Source of the DNA: Fluviicola taffensis DSM 16823
Lineage (GTDB): Bacteria; Bacteroidota; Bacteroidia; Flavobacteriales_D; Crocinitomicaceae
Direction of reading: 5' to 3'
NCBI RefSeq assembly: GCF_000194605.1
Contig: NC_015321.1
Span: 3,534,001 to 3,598,000, forward strand
Length of the DNA stretch: 64,000 nt
In this document: positions 35,437 through 42,777 of the stretch, one piece after another
Position numbering within the stretch: position 1 is the first letter of the stretch
Layout of the letters: the number at the start of each line of letters is the position of its first letter
Program-made: the position numbers and the translations under genes
Notes under the pieces: generated by a model
The model's input: the letters and a program-made list of their open reading frames with translations, nothing else
Database searches by the model: none
What the model was told of the DNA's origin: nothing

Positions 35437-36078
35437 TCATTTTTTTCTAGCAATCATCACCCCATCTCGTATTGGAAGCAAGATGTTCTCCACACGGGAA
35501 TCATTTTGAATCAAATCGTTAAAATCTTTCAATAACTGAGTGTCTTTGTCAATTTTTCCTTCTGTTTGAATGACTTTCCCCGACCACAATACATTGTCTG
35601 ACAAGATGTATCCGCCTGATTTTACTTTGTTGAAAACCAAATTGTAGTAATTGATGTAGTTCATTTTGTCCGCATCAATAAATACCAAATCAAATTGCTC
35701 TTCTAGGTGTGGAATTTCCTCCATGGCGTTACAAATGCGGTAATCTATTTTAGATGCGTAATCACTTTCTTCGATGTAAGAACGAACAAAGTCTTCCAAT
35801 TGCGCATTGATATCTAGTGTAATTATTTTTCCGTTTTCTGTCAAGCCTTCTGCCATGCACAATGCGGAATAACCGGTGTAAGTTCCAATCTCCAAAATGC
35901 GTTCCGGACGAATCATTTTAGACAATAAACTCAACAAACGACCTTGAAAATGACCGCTCAACATACGAGGTTGCAGTACATTCACATGTGTATCTCTATT
36001 CAGTTTTGCCAATAATTCAGATTCTGCTGACGTATGTACACAACAGTAATCATCCAATGCTTGATCAATGAATTCCAT
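35437..36078 (-). CDS. SAM-dependent O-methyltransferase (class I, COMT/YrrM-like)
   Basis: 213 aa. SAM motif I is ILEIGTYTGYSALCMAEGL, the acidic strand end IITLDIN, motif IV FDLVFIDADKMNYINYY (metal-binding Asp) and SGGYILSDNVLWSG (Asp-Asn ligands). This is the small cation-dependent O-methyltransferase type. Substrate unknown. It lies 3 bases downstream of the DUF1569 gene. Confidence 0.88.
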   Translation of the reverse strand: MEFIDQALDDYCCVHTSAESELLAKLNRDTHVNVLQPRMLSGHFQGRLLSLLSKMIRPERILEIGTYTGYSALCMAEGLTENGKIITLDINAQLEDFVRSYIEESDYASKIDYRICNAMEEIPHLEEQFDLVFIDADKMNYINYYNLVFNKVKSGGYILSDNVLWSGKVIQTEGKIDKDTQLLKDFNDLIQNDSRVENILLPIRDGVMIARKK

Positions 36079-36081
36079 AAT

Positions 36082-36537
36082 CTAAACGCCAAATTGTTGT
36101 AAGTGATGATCTAAATGTTTGTACATTCCCAATCCCCATTGTTCTTTCGTAATTTTCCCGAAAAATGAGTGAGGTGCATCTGTACATTTATCCATTCCAG
36201 CTTCTTGGAACGCTACTAAATGATCTATTAACTCTTTTTTTGCTTTTTCAAAGTCAGAAGTAGTCGTTATGATAAAATCCTTATGTGTCGGACCATTTTT
36301 AGGAATCGGTTTGTCGTTGTAGAAAGATTCTTTCATCATACTTCCTAAGATATAACTCAGAAAAATGCGTTTCAATTCCTTTTCTCCACGAGCTACTTTC
36401 ATGGTTTCACTACAATGATCCAGCATTTGAGAGACATTCATTTTTCCCCAAAGTGGAGTTTTATCTGCTTGTAGTTGATTGATTCGATCGATACTTATTT
36501 GCAAAGCTTGTTTCGAAAAGAGCGTTTTTCTGATCAT
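36082..36537 (-). CDS. DUF1569 (DinB-like) protein
   Basis: 151 aa, helical. The block WGKMNVSQMLDHCSETMKVA near the start and MYKHLDHHLQQFGV at the end place conserved His residues as in DinB/YfiT four-helix metal proteins of the DUF1569 type. No activity is known. It sits in a tight three-gene operon: 3-base gaps on both sides. Confidence 0.75.
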   Translation of the reverse strand: MIRKTLFSKQALQISIDRINQLQADKTPLWGKMNVSQMLDHCSETMKVARGEKELKRIFLSYILGSMMKESFYNDKPIPKNGPTHKDFIITTTSDFEKAKKELIDHLVAFQEAGMDKCTDAPHSFFGKITKEQWGLGMYKHLDHHLQQFGV

Positions 36538-36540
36538 AAA

Positions 36541-37398
36541 TTAACCTTTAATGTATTCCCAATCTTTAATTTCATTAAACTTTGAGTAATCCGCTTTTGT
36601 TTTCGGATGCCACAAAGTTGATTCTGGCGAAACTGTTGGAACTTCGTCTAAAAGTAAATCTTTTCTGATATATATTTGATTCATTCCCAAATCATTTGCA
36701 CCAATTAAACGATATCCCTTCTTTTCAGCGAGATTATTCATAGCAATAACACTTGCTCCGTGGTAAATTGGATGTTTTCCTGGATACATGTAGTTCGAAT
36801 CGTAGGGAACAACAATGTTTTCTAATCCAAATTCGGTATGTGTTTCAATCACGACTACTTTTGGCTGAACGACCGTTAAAGCATCCCAAACCCAATAATC
36901 GTTTCCGTCAATGTCGATAGAAAGAAGTTCAATTTCGCCCGATAAACCTGCGTTTTCAATTAATTGATTAATGTTCTCGCTCTTAATAATTGCTTGAACA
37001 TATTTCGGTTTTGGATGATAAGGCGTTGGAGTTTTTGAATAGAATTTCTCTCCGCGCCGAATCAATTTGAGATCTCCTTCAAAAAACAATCCAGACCAAC
37101 CGAAGTGAATGGCTAAATTGCTGCAATTGCTGTTTATTCCATCGTTCGAACCGATTTCAATGAAGGTTTTTCTTCCTTCGCCCATCAATGAAAAGAGGAA
37201 AAGCAACAAACCATCTTCCTCAAATTGTGAGAAAACTTTAAATCCAGTTGTGTTGAAAGCGGGAACTTGCTTGTTCGCCTGAGCAACCTGATAATGCAGC
37301 ATCAACGCACGCTGCTGAATTCCAACTGAAGGATGCAATTTATCGCGGTGTATGCGTTTGCTGAAATAATATTTAATGAGGTTTTTTAACCAAGACAT
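36541..37398 (-). CDS. FkbM-like methyltransferase-fold protein
   Basis: 285 aa. SAM motif I-like TFIEIGSNDGINSNCSNLAI is followed by LLSIDIDGNDYWVWDAL, a pattern of FkbM-type methyltransferases. The N-terminal ~65 residues are basic and helical. The target is unknown. It heads the operon with DUF1569 and the O-methyltransferase. The start codon lies 4 bases after the promoter-like TAAATTCG (37403-37410, minus strand), so the mRNA may be leaderless. Confidence 0.65.
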   Translation of the reverse strand: MSWLKNLIKYYFSKRIHRDKLHPSVGIQQRALMLHYQVAQANKQVPAFNTTGFKVFSQFEEDGLLLFLFSLMGEGRKTFIEIGSNDGINSNCSNLAIHFGWSGLFFEGDLKLIRRGEKFYSKTPTPYHPKPKYVQAIIKSENINQLIENAGLSGEIELLSIDIDGNDYWVWDALTVVQPKVVVIETHTEFGLENIVVPYDSNYMYPGKHPIYHGASVIAMNNLAEKKGYRLIGANDLGMNQIYIRKDLLLDEVPTVSPESTLWHPKTKADYSKFNEIKDWEYIKG

Positions 37399-37487
37399 AG
37401 TGCGAATTTAGTAAATTGGATTTTAAGACCTCAAGATTTTAAGATATTAGGACTTTAAATCTTGTCCTAACATCCTAATGTCCTAAA

Positions 37488-37832
37488 TTAATACATCAAC
37501 TGCTTCTTACTACTATTTCTCCAGCCTGCTTGACTTTCGTATTCCACGAAGAAAATTTTCAAATCCGCTTGGCTTTCATAATCGACGAAGAAAATGGTCT
37601 TTTTTGCTTGACTTTCATAATCTACAAAAAACCATTTTCCATCATTTTCTCCAGCTTGAGAAGAGTATTTTACTTTGTAAACTTTTAAATCTGCTTGAGA
37701 TTCGTATTGAACTACGAAGACTCTTACATCCGCTTGAGATGAATAGTTTACAGAGTAAACTTGTTGCGAATAAAGGGTATTTGAGGTTAAAAAGAGAACG
37801 AGTACTATAAATAGGTTTTTCATTGTTTTCAT
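37488..37832 (-). CDS. Secreted six-repeat protein of the 7(1) septoil-knot (DUF6150) type
   Basis: 114 aa, signal peptide (residues 1-22, LYSQQ). The mature part is six tandem copies of a ~12-residue unit with the core V-x-Y-[ES]-S-Q-A, for example VYSVNYSSQADV, VFVVQYESQADL and IFFVEYESQAG, followed by the tail WRNSSKKQLMY. I recall these repeats from the family named for its 7(1) knotted fold (DUF6150). No catalytic residues are apparent. Likely periplasmic; function unknown. A TAGATTTG element lies 18 bases upstream. Confidence 0.7.
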   Translation of the reverse strand: MKTMKNLFIVLVLFLTSNTLYSQQVYSVNYSSQADVRVFVVQYESQADLKVYKVKYSSQAGENDGKWFFVDYESQAKKTIFFVDYESQADLKIFFVEYESQAGWRNSSKKQLMY

Positions 37833-37879
37833 TTTAGTTCGGATTTACACAAATCTAATACCATTTTTTTGATTCCTAA

Positions 37880-39412
37880 TTATTCCTTCCGTTTGCGTTT
37901 CTTCAAATCGTAAATGTCTGTTCTACGATCTTTCAGGTTTCGTACCGAACCGTATTGATTGAGCTCACGCAACAAGGTAATGTCTACATCTGCAATCAAA
38001 ATCATTTCTGCATTTGGAGTTGCTTCGGCCTTAATTCCGTTTGAAGGAAAGGCAAAATCACAGGGTGTAAAAACCATGGATTGTGCATATTGAATATCCA
38101 TGTTGTGTACATTCGGTAAGTTTCCAACACTTCCAGCAATGGCAACATAACACTCATTTTCAATTGCCCGTGCCTGTGCACAATGACGAACACGAGAGTA
38201 TCCGTTTTGAGTATCTGTTAGGAAAGGAACAAACAAAATATCCATTCCTTCAGTAGCTAATAAACGACTTAGTTCTGGGAATTCGACATCGTAACAGATT
38301 AAAATACCAATCTTTCCACAATCGGTATCGAAGACTTGGAGGTTATTTCCGCCTTCCATTCCCCAGATTTTGGCTTCATCTGGGGTGACATGAATTTTCT
38401 CGAAACGTTCTATTCTTCCATCACGGTGACATAAATATCCCACATTGAAAAGTCGGTCGTTTTGAATTTCGGGCATACTTCCCGTAATGATATTGATGTT
38501 GTAACTGATTGCTAGCTTGGAAAATTGTTGTACAATTTCTTGCGTATATTGAGCTAATTCGCGAATAGCTTGGGGTTCCGATAAATGGTTATTTTCAGCC
38601 ATCAATGGAGCATTGAAAAATTCCGGAAATAATGCAAAGTCGGAACGATACCCCGAAACTGCATCGACGAAATATTCTGCTTGTTGCATCAATTCTTCTA
38701 AGTTGGAGTAGGGTCGCATTTGCCATTGAATTAAACCTAAACGAACGACAGTTTTTATGGCACTTGGAGCTTCGTTTTTTACCTCATAGTATAAGTTATC
38801 CCATTCCAATAGGACGGCGTAATCTTTGGAGTCGGGATCACCTTCCAGGTAATTTTTTAAAATTTTAGAAGGGTGAAAATCGTTCGACATTTGAAAATCG
38901 AGCACTGGATCGTGAACCTCTTTGCGTTTTACTTTTTCAATGTATTCTTTTGGGGACATTTCCTCCGCGTAACGATGATAGTTGGGTATTCGCCCGCCAA
39001 AAGCAATGCCCTTGAGATTCAATTTTTCGCACAATTCTTTGCGGTAATCGTATAAACGTCTGCCTAGGCGCAAACCACGGAATTCTTTTTTGATAAATAC
39101 ATCAATTCCGTAAAGCACATTTCCATCTGGTCTATGCGTTTTGAAGGTGTAATCACCAGTGATTTGGCGGTAAGTGTGCAAATGCTCATATTTGGAGGAA
39201 TCCACAATAATACAAAGTGCTACTCCAGCAATTTGACCGTTTACTTTAATGGCAACTTGTCCGTCTGGAAACTGATTTATAAGGGTTTCGATCTGATTTC
39301 TGTTCCAAAAAGGATTGGATAAACCCGTGTAGGATTCCACCATGGCCTCTTTCAATGCTTCGTAGTCTGATATACTTAAATAGGTGAGTTCAATATTGTC
39401 AACAATGTCCAT
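37880..39412 (-). CDS. Bifunctional GNAT acetyltransferase/carbon-nitrogen hydrolase
   Basis: 510 aa. Residues ~1-205 are a GNAT domain with the CoA motif FIKKEFRGLRLGRRLYDYRK. Residues ~220-500 are a nitrilase domain with the triad Glu in LFPEFFNAP, Lys in RFEKIHVTPDE and Cys in GILICYDVEFPE. Fusions of these two domains are common in Bacteroidota; the substrate is unknown. The GNAT gene with nitrilase remnant at 11044-11053 is a related but unfused and broken system. A TATCTTTG promoter lies at 39445-39452 on the minus strand. Confidence 0.9.
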   Translation of the reverse strand: MDIVDNIELTYLSISDYEALKEAMVESYTGLSNPFWNRNQIETLINQFPDGQVAIKVNGQIAGVALCIIVDSSKYEHLHTYRQITGDYTFKTHRPDGNVLYGIDVFIKKEFRGLRLGRRLYDYRKELCEKLNLKGIAFGGRIPNYHRYAEEMSPKEYIEKVKRKEVHDPVLDFQMSNDFHPSKILKNYLEGDPDSKDYAVLLEWDNLYYEVKNEAPSAIKTVVRLGLIQWQMRPYSNLEELMQQAEYFVDAVSGYRSDFALFPEFFNAPLMAENNHLSEPQAIRELAQYTQEIVQQFSKLAISYNINIITGSMPEIQNDRLFNVGYLCHRDGRIERFEKIHVTPDEAKIWGMEGGNNLQVFDTDCGKIGILICYDVEFPELSRLLATEGMDILFVPFLTDTQNGYSRVRHCAQARAIENECYVAIAGSVGNLPNVHNMDIQYAQSMVFTPCDFAFPSNGIKAEATPNAEMILIADVDITLLRELNQYGSVRNLKDRRTDIYDLKKRKRKE

Positions 39413-39444
39413 TAATTTGTGTTTTTTATGAAGATACCAAAAAT

Positions 39445-39452
39445 CAAAGATA
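39445..39452 (-). promoter_or_regulatory. -7 element for the GNAT-nitrilase gene
   Basis: TATCTTTG on the minus strand (CAAAGATA on the plus strand), 32 bases before the ATG at 39412. Confidence 0.55.
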
Positions 39453-39620
39453 GTGGATGGATGTTGGGTGAAATATCAATTTTTAAAGGGACTTTAAAAT
39501 GAACTGTAAACTCACTAATAAATTTTAGTTTGATTGAGATCATCTAATTTTGATTCTAAAAGTGAGTTTATACTATTTACGCAACTTCAAATTCGTAACA
39601 AATATTTAAGTGCAATAATA

Positions 39621-40037
39621 TCAGGACTCCGTCTGATTATCTATATCAACTAGACCTTTGATAAGTTCATCTTTAAAACCTGAAAGATTCATAGTAGGTA
39701 ATGTAATAGTATCGAATCCTGACAAAGCTGTTACGGAGGAAATAAATGATCTCACATATGGAAAAACAATTGCAGGTCCATTTAGAGAAAGAAAACTTAA
39801 AAGATGGTCTTCACTTTCTGTTTCAAAATGAAATATGCCAATACAAAACATTTTCAATTTGAAGTCGTTCTCATTATCAATCAATTCAATATCCATATTA
39901 ATATGAAATTGATTTTTAGATCTACTAATCACAGCCTTTGGCTTAATCTTTACTGGATTGTCAGATTTTTCATAGTGCCCCTTCTCGAATAGGAATCTAG
40001 GCACGATAAAATCTATAAAATTTAATTCTGACTTCAT
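39621..40037 (-). CDS. SecB-like chaperone
   Basis: 138 aa. The middle and end read GPAIVFPYVRSFISSVTALS then GFDTITLPTMNLSGF, the SecB pattern of a Pro-Tyr-x-R strand, a helix and a Pro-rich loop ending in N-L/F. SecB binds unfolded proteins. SecB-like proteins outside the sec pathway often act as the chaperone of toxin-antitoxin-chaperone loci. It has its own promoter TACATTTG at 40042-40049 (minus strand), 4 bases before ATG, so it can be made separately from the upstream genes. Confidence 0.7.
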   Translation of the reverse strand: MKSELNFIDFIVPRFLFEKGHYEKSDNPVKIKPKAVISRSKNQFHINMDIELIDNENDFKLKMFCIGIFHFETESEDHLLSFLSLNGPAIVFPYVRSFISSVTALSGFDTITLPTMNLSGFKDELIKGLVDIDNQTES

Positions 40038-40041
40038 TTGT

Positions 40042-40049
40042 CAAATGTA
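40042..40049 (-). promoter_or_regulatory. -7 element for the SecB-like gene, next to the start codon
   Basis: TACATTTG on the minus strand matches TAnnTTTG and ends 4 bases before the ATG at 40037. Transcription should begin at or within a base or two of the start codon. Confidence 0.55.
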
Positions 40050-40073
40050 ATAATTAATTGTAACGATAATGAT

Positions 40074-40355
40074 TTATAGAAAAGAAAAAGGACCCTCTTG
40101 GAGGGTCCTTTTATTAGTATCAATAGTCGGTCTAACCGACTTTCTTTCAATTTCATCGAAAAACTCGAAATGGGTAAACCACGTCGAATCAAAATCTAAA
40201 CATTGATGATCAACTAACAAATGACTTAAAATTGAAAATGATTCTACTTCATAGTGATCAAACTCACTCATGAGAGCATCAAGTTCATTATAATCAACCT
40301 TGTTCAAGAATTCATCATTCTTTTTTAAAGATTCTATCATTTCAGAAGTGTACAT
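40074..40355 (-). CDS. Unknown 93-aa acidic protein, candidate antitoxin
   Basis: 93 aa, acidic, no signal peptide or clear helix-turn-helix. Helical N-terminus (MIESLKKNDEFLNKVDYNEL), middle SFSILSHLLVDHQCLDFD, and an extended C-terminal tail with RPTIDTNKRTLQEG. It starts 9 bases after the 191-aa gene and precedes the SecB-like gene, the position of an antitoxin with a chaperone-binding tail. The last ~11 codons lie in a terminator hairpin (40086-40112), which is unusual. Role is inferred from position only. Confidence 0.5.
   Translation of the reverse strand: MYTSEMIESLKKNDEFLNKVDYNELDALMSEFDHYEVESFSILSHLLVDHQCLDFDSTWFTHFEFFDEIERKSVRPTIDTNKRTLQEGPFSFL
40082..40112 (-). terminator. Terminator hairpin inside the 3' end of the 93-aa gene
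   Basis: AAAAGGACCCTC (40086-40097) and GAGGGTCCTTTT (40101-40112) form a perfect 12-bp stem with a 3-nt loop. On the minus strand it is followed by TTTTTCTTTTC. It lies within the coding frame, before its TAA at 40074-40076. Confidence 0.75.
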
Positions 40356-40364
40356 AACTCTAAT

Positions 40365-40940
40365 TTAATGTATAATTTCCTTTTTTGCAAATTTCATGCT
40401 ACTTTTCTCAATAATGCATAAAATCCAAAGTGGTGACAAATATGTGAAATATTTTTCTCCAGATGCAAATATAATCTTTTCTTTTATTTTAGAATTCTTT
40501 TCATCATCTGGATAGTTTTCATCAGCTCTCAAGTAATTAAAAGGGAAATATACATTATCCTTATTTTTCATTTCTTTAAAAAATTCAATCCATACAGAAA
40601 TTGACCATTTTTTTGATTCTGGACGTTTTTCAATATACATCTCTCTAAGTTCATTGAAAAACGCTAAATCTCGTCTGTTTCCAAAATCTAACAGAATGTT
40701 TTTAGGTATTTCTAAATCTTTAAACTGAATAATATTATACTTCCCATTACAATGTCTACTTCCCCAATCGTGTGCTGCAGTGATATTCTCTTCCCAAAAA
40801 TAATATCCTTCACCTAAAAATGGAATAATAAACCCTTTACCATTTGTTCTTTTGCGTTTATTTGATTTAAATGGTGCATTGAATTCAACATATGCTTTTT
40901 GAGCGAATCTACATGTATGTTGATAATCAAATACTAACAT
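40365..40940 (-). CDS. Unknown 191-aa protein, candidate toxin with ADP-ribosyltransferase-like features
   Basis: 191 aa from ATG 40940. A TTG at 40979 lies inside the promoter element. No signal peptide. The stretch FIIPFLGEGYYFWEENITAA then HDWG resembles the G-x-G-[FY]-Y-F...N...A...W pattern of ART-like toxins and DUF3990-type proteins, where a preceding Tyr-His or Arg would start the fold (YQHTCRFAQKAY here). The rest is Lys/Glu/Trp-rich. It is the first gene before the 93-aa protein and the SecB-like chaperone. The toxin role is inference. Confidence 0.45.
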   Translation of the reverse strand: MLVFDYQHTCRFAQKAYVEFNAPFKSNKRKRTNGKGFIIPFLGEGYYFWEENITAAHDWGSRHCNGKYNIIQFKDLEIPKNILLDFGNRRDLAFFNELREMYIEKRPESKKWSISVWIEFFKEMKNKDNVYFPFNYLRADENYPDDEKNSKIKEKIIFASGEKYFTYLSPLWILCIIEKSSMKFAKKEIIH

Positions 40941-40976
40941 TTTTTGTTTTGAATAATTAGATGGATGCGAATCTAA

Positions 40977-40985
40977 CAAAGATTA
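40977..40985 (-). promoter_or_regulatory. Probable promoter of the candidate toxin-antitoxin genes
   Basis: TAATCTTTG on the minus strand (AATCTTTG against TAnnTTTG, one mismatch), 36 bases before ATG 40940. Confidence 0.4.
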
Positions 40986-41048
40986 TTAACTTAACAATAA
41001 AATGTATATAATATGAGCTAAAATTGAGGGATAGCCCTGCATATACAG

Positions 41049-42086
41049 TTATTTAATAATAATCTGGCGAGATTTTTTTTGACATTCTTCGCATTGAAAT
41101 ACAAAATCACTACCTGAAAATTTCTTAAAACATGTTATACATGTTTTGTCTTTTTTTGAAAAGACATGAGTAAATGAATTGGTTATAAATGTGTCATTAT
41201 TAATAATTGCTATATCATTCAAAACACTTTTATTGGAAGCAATTAAATGATCAATACTAGATCCAAGTTCTTTTTTTAATTTTTTGTCAATTTCAAGAGT
41301 TTCTATTTTTGATTTTAGGTCATCTATTATTTGTTCACGTTCCTTGAGTTCTTCCTCAAATTTTCGTTCCTTATTTTGGAGTTCTGATTGTAAGAATTTA
41401 ATGTAGGTACCCATTTCATCAGCATTGCCAGCTAATCTATTGAACATTAATAAGTATTCTTTTAAAATAGGATTTTCTAGATCATATGGATATCGAATAG
41501 TGTGGTCTATTTCACTCCAAGCCTCTTCAAAGATTGTTCTAATTTGTAATTCGGCTACAAATGACTGTTTTGTAGGACTTGATTCTAAGATATAATGAAC
41601 CGAACGATATCCATATTTGTGTTCCTTTATTTCATATTTTTTGTCTTGATAAATTTTTATTAGTTCCTCAGAATCACCATTTCTTACATTCGCAGTGGGC
41701 GTTTCCTTTGTCTTCCATGTGCTAATTATGTATGAATCGATATAATTCCAATCATCTTTAAATAGATGAAGAGCCCTTACACCAATTATATCACTTATTT
41801 CAGATACATAATTTTCAATAGTGAAAACACGTTTTTTGTCTTCTAATTTCTTCCGAATAATTTTTTCTATTAAATGTTCGGATTCTTTTATTCTATATCT
41901 TACAGAGTGAACACTTTTTACCTTTAATAATCTTTCTGCAATGTCCCTTGCTGTTGGTTCAAAGTCATGACGAATACTATCAAAATGGTTATAAATAGCT
42001 TCCAATTCGGGCCAAATAGCTCCAGACTTTTTAAATTCAGAATCTGATATATTATATTTTTCAAGAAATTCTTTTTTTGCAATCAT
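41049..42086 (-). CDS. RelA/SpoT-type (p)ppGpp synthetase domain with coiled coil and C-terminal zinc ribbon
   Basis: 345 aa. Residues ~60-215 are a nucleotidyltransferase synthetase domain: RYRIKESEHLIEKIIRK, ISDIIGVRALHLF (catalytic Asp region), HKYGYRSVHYILE and VAELQIRTIFEEAWSEIDH. There is no HD hydrolase domain. Residues ~225-285 form a coiled coil (QNKERKFEEELKEREQIIDD). The end has C-I-T-C ... C-E-E-C, a zinc ribbon. It could be a small alarmone synthetase or a toxSAS-type toxin; the accessory neighbourhood favours defence (inference). Confidence 0.75.
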   Translation of the reverse strand: MIAKKEFLEKYNISDSEFKKSGAIWPELEAIYNHFDSIRHDFEPTARDIAERLLKVKSVHSVRYRIKESEHLIEKIIRKKLEDKKRVFTIENYVSEISDIIGVRALHLFKDDWNYIDSYIISTWKTKETPTANVRNGDSEELIKIYQDKKYEIKEHKYGYRSVHYILESSPTKQSFVAELQIRTIFEEAWSEIDHTIRYPYDLENPILKEYLLMFNRLAGNADEMGTYIKFLQSELQNKERKFEEELKEREQIIDDLKSKIETLEIDKKLKKELGSSIDHLIASNKSVLNDIAIINNDTFITNSFTHVFSKKDKTCITCFKKFSGSDFVFQCEECQKKSRQIIIK

Positions 42087-42243
42087 CCAGTGAATTTAAT
42101 AGGGTTCTATTAGTACAAAAATGTTTAATTATTCTAGATTACTAAACTACTGTTTTTTCAGTTCCAAAATTCTCTCGTAATTCATAATTATTGAATAATT
42201 GTTTACCTTTTCACTTTCCCAACATTCAATTGAAAATACCTCC

Positions 42244-42774
42244 ATGATTGGATCCGTAAATATGCAACAAGAATTAAAACAACTCTATCGGAAATGGCCA
42301 GATATTCGACGTTATCTGAAGACTTTGGGCTGCGATTCAGTGAGTGGGGAAGATATTTTTCAGGAAGCCTTGCTTATTTATGTTCGAAAACGTGAATCTT
42401 CGGAATTTGAATTGACTGTTGAACCGTTTTTTTATGTGCGAAATACCTGTAAATTATTGTGGTACAATCAAGCGCGGAAGGAGCAAAAGCACATTTCTAC
42501 CGAATTGCCCGAAAATATAGAAGCCGCTGAAGATGGATGGTTCGAGAAAGAATTGAAAATCCGTGAAGTGGAATCAACGCTTATGAAATTAGGAGCTCAG
42601 TGCCAGGAATTATTACAGTTGTTTTACGGATTGGGATGGAACATGGTAGATATTGCCAAAAAGATTGGCTTGCGGAACGATAAGGTTGCAAAAGCTCAGA
42701 AATACCGATGCTTACAGAAAGCAAAGGAATTAATACAGGAACAAGAATTACACGTTGAACCAATGAAAGCATAA
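42244..42774 (+). CDS. ECF-type RNA polymerase sigma factor
   Basis: 176 aa from ATG 42244; ATG 42262 is an alternative. Region 2 is QQELKQLYRKWPDIRRYLKT with GEDIFQEALLIYVRKRE (D-x-x-Q-E-A pattern of region 2.2). Region 4 is LGAQCQELLQLFYGLGWNMV then DIAKKIGLRNDKVAKAQKYR, an HTH for the -35 element. Its stop is 3 bases before the next gene, a membrane protein of anti-sigma layout, so the pair is likely a sigma/anti-sigma unit. Confidence 0.85.
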   Translation: MIGSVNMQQELKQLYRKWPDIRRYLKTLGCDSVSGEDIFQEALLIYVRKRESSEFELTVEPFFYVRNTCKLLWYNQARKEQKHISTELPENIEAAEDGWFEKELKIREVESTLMKLGAQCQELLQLFYGLGWNMVDIAKKIGLRNDKVAKAQKYRCLQKAKELIQEQELHVEPMKA

Positions 42775-42777
42775 GAC

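Noticed and set aside
37488-37832. Short tandem repeats that might suggest a CRISPR array
   Set aside because: The repeats are degenerate at DNA level, have no spacer pattern and fall in one reading frame as V-x-Y-x-S-Q-A units of a secreted protein.
41049-42086. The RelA/SpoT-type gene as the main bifunctional Rel enzyme
   Set aside because: There is no HD hydrolase domain, TGS or ACT domain, and the protein is only 345 aa.
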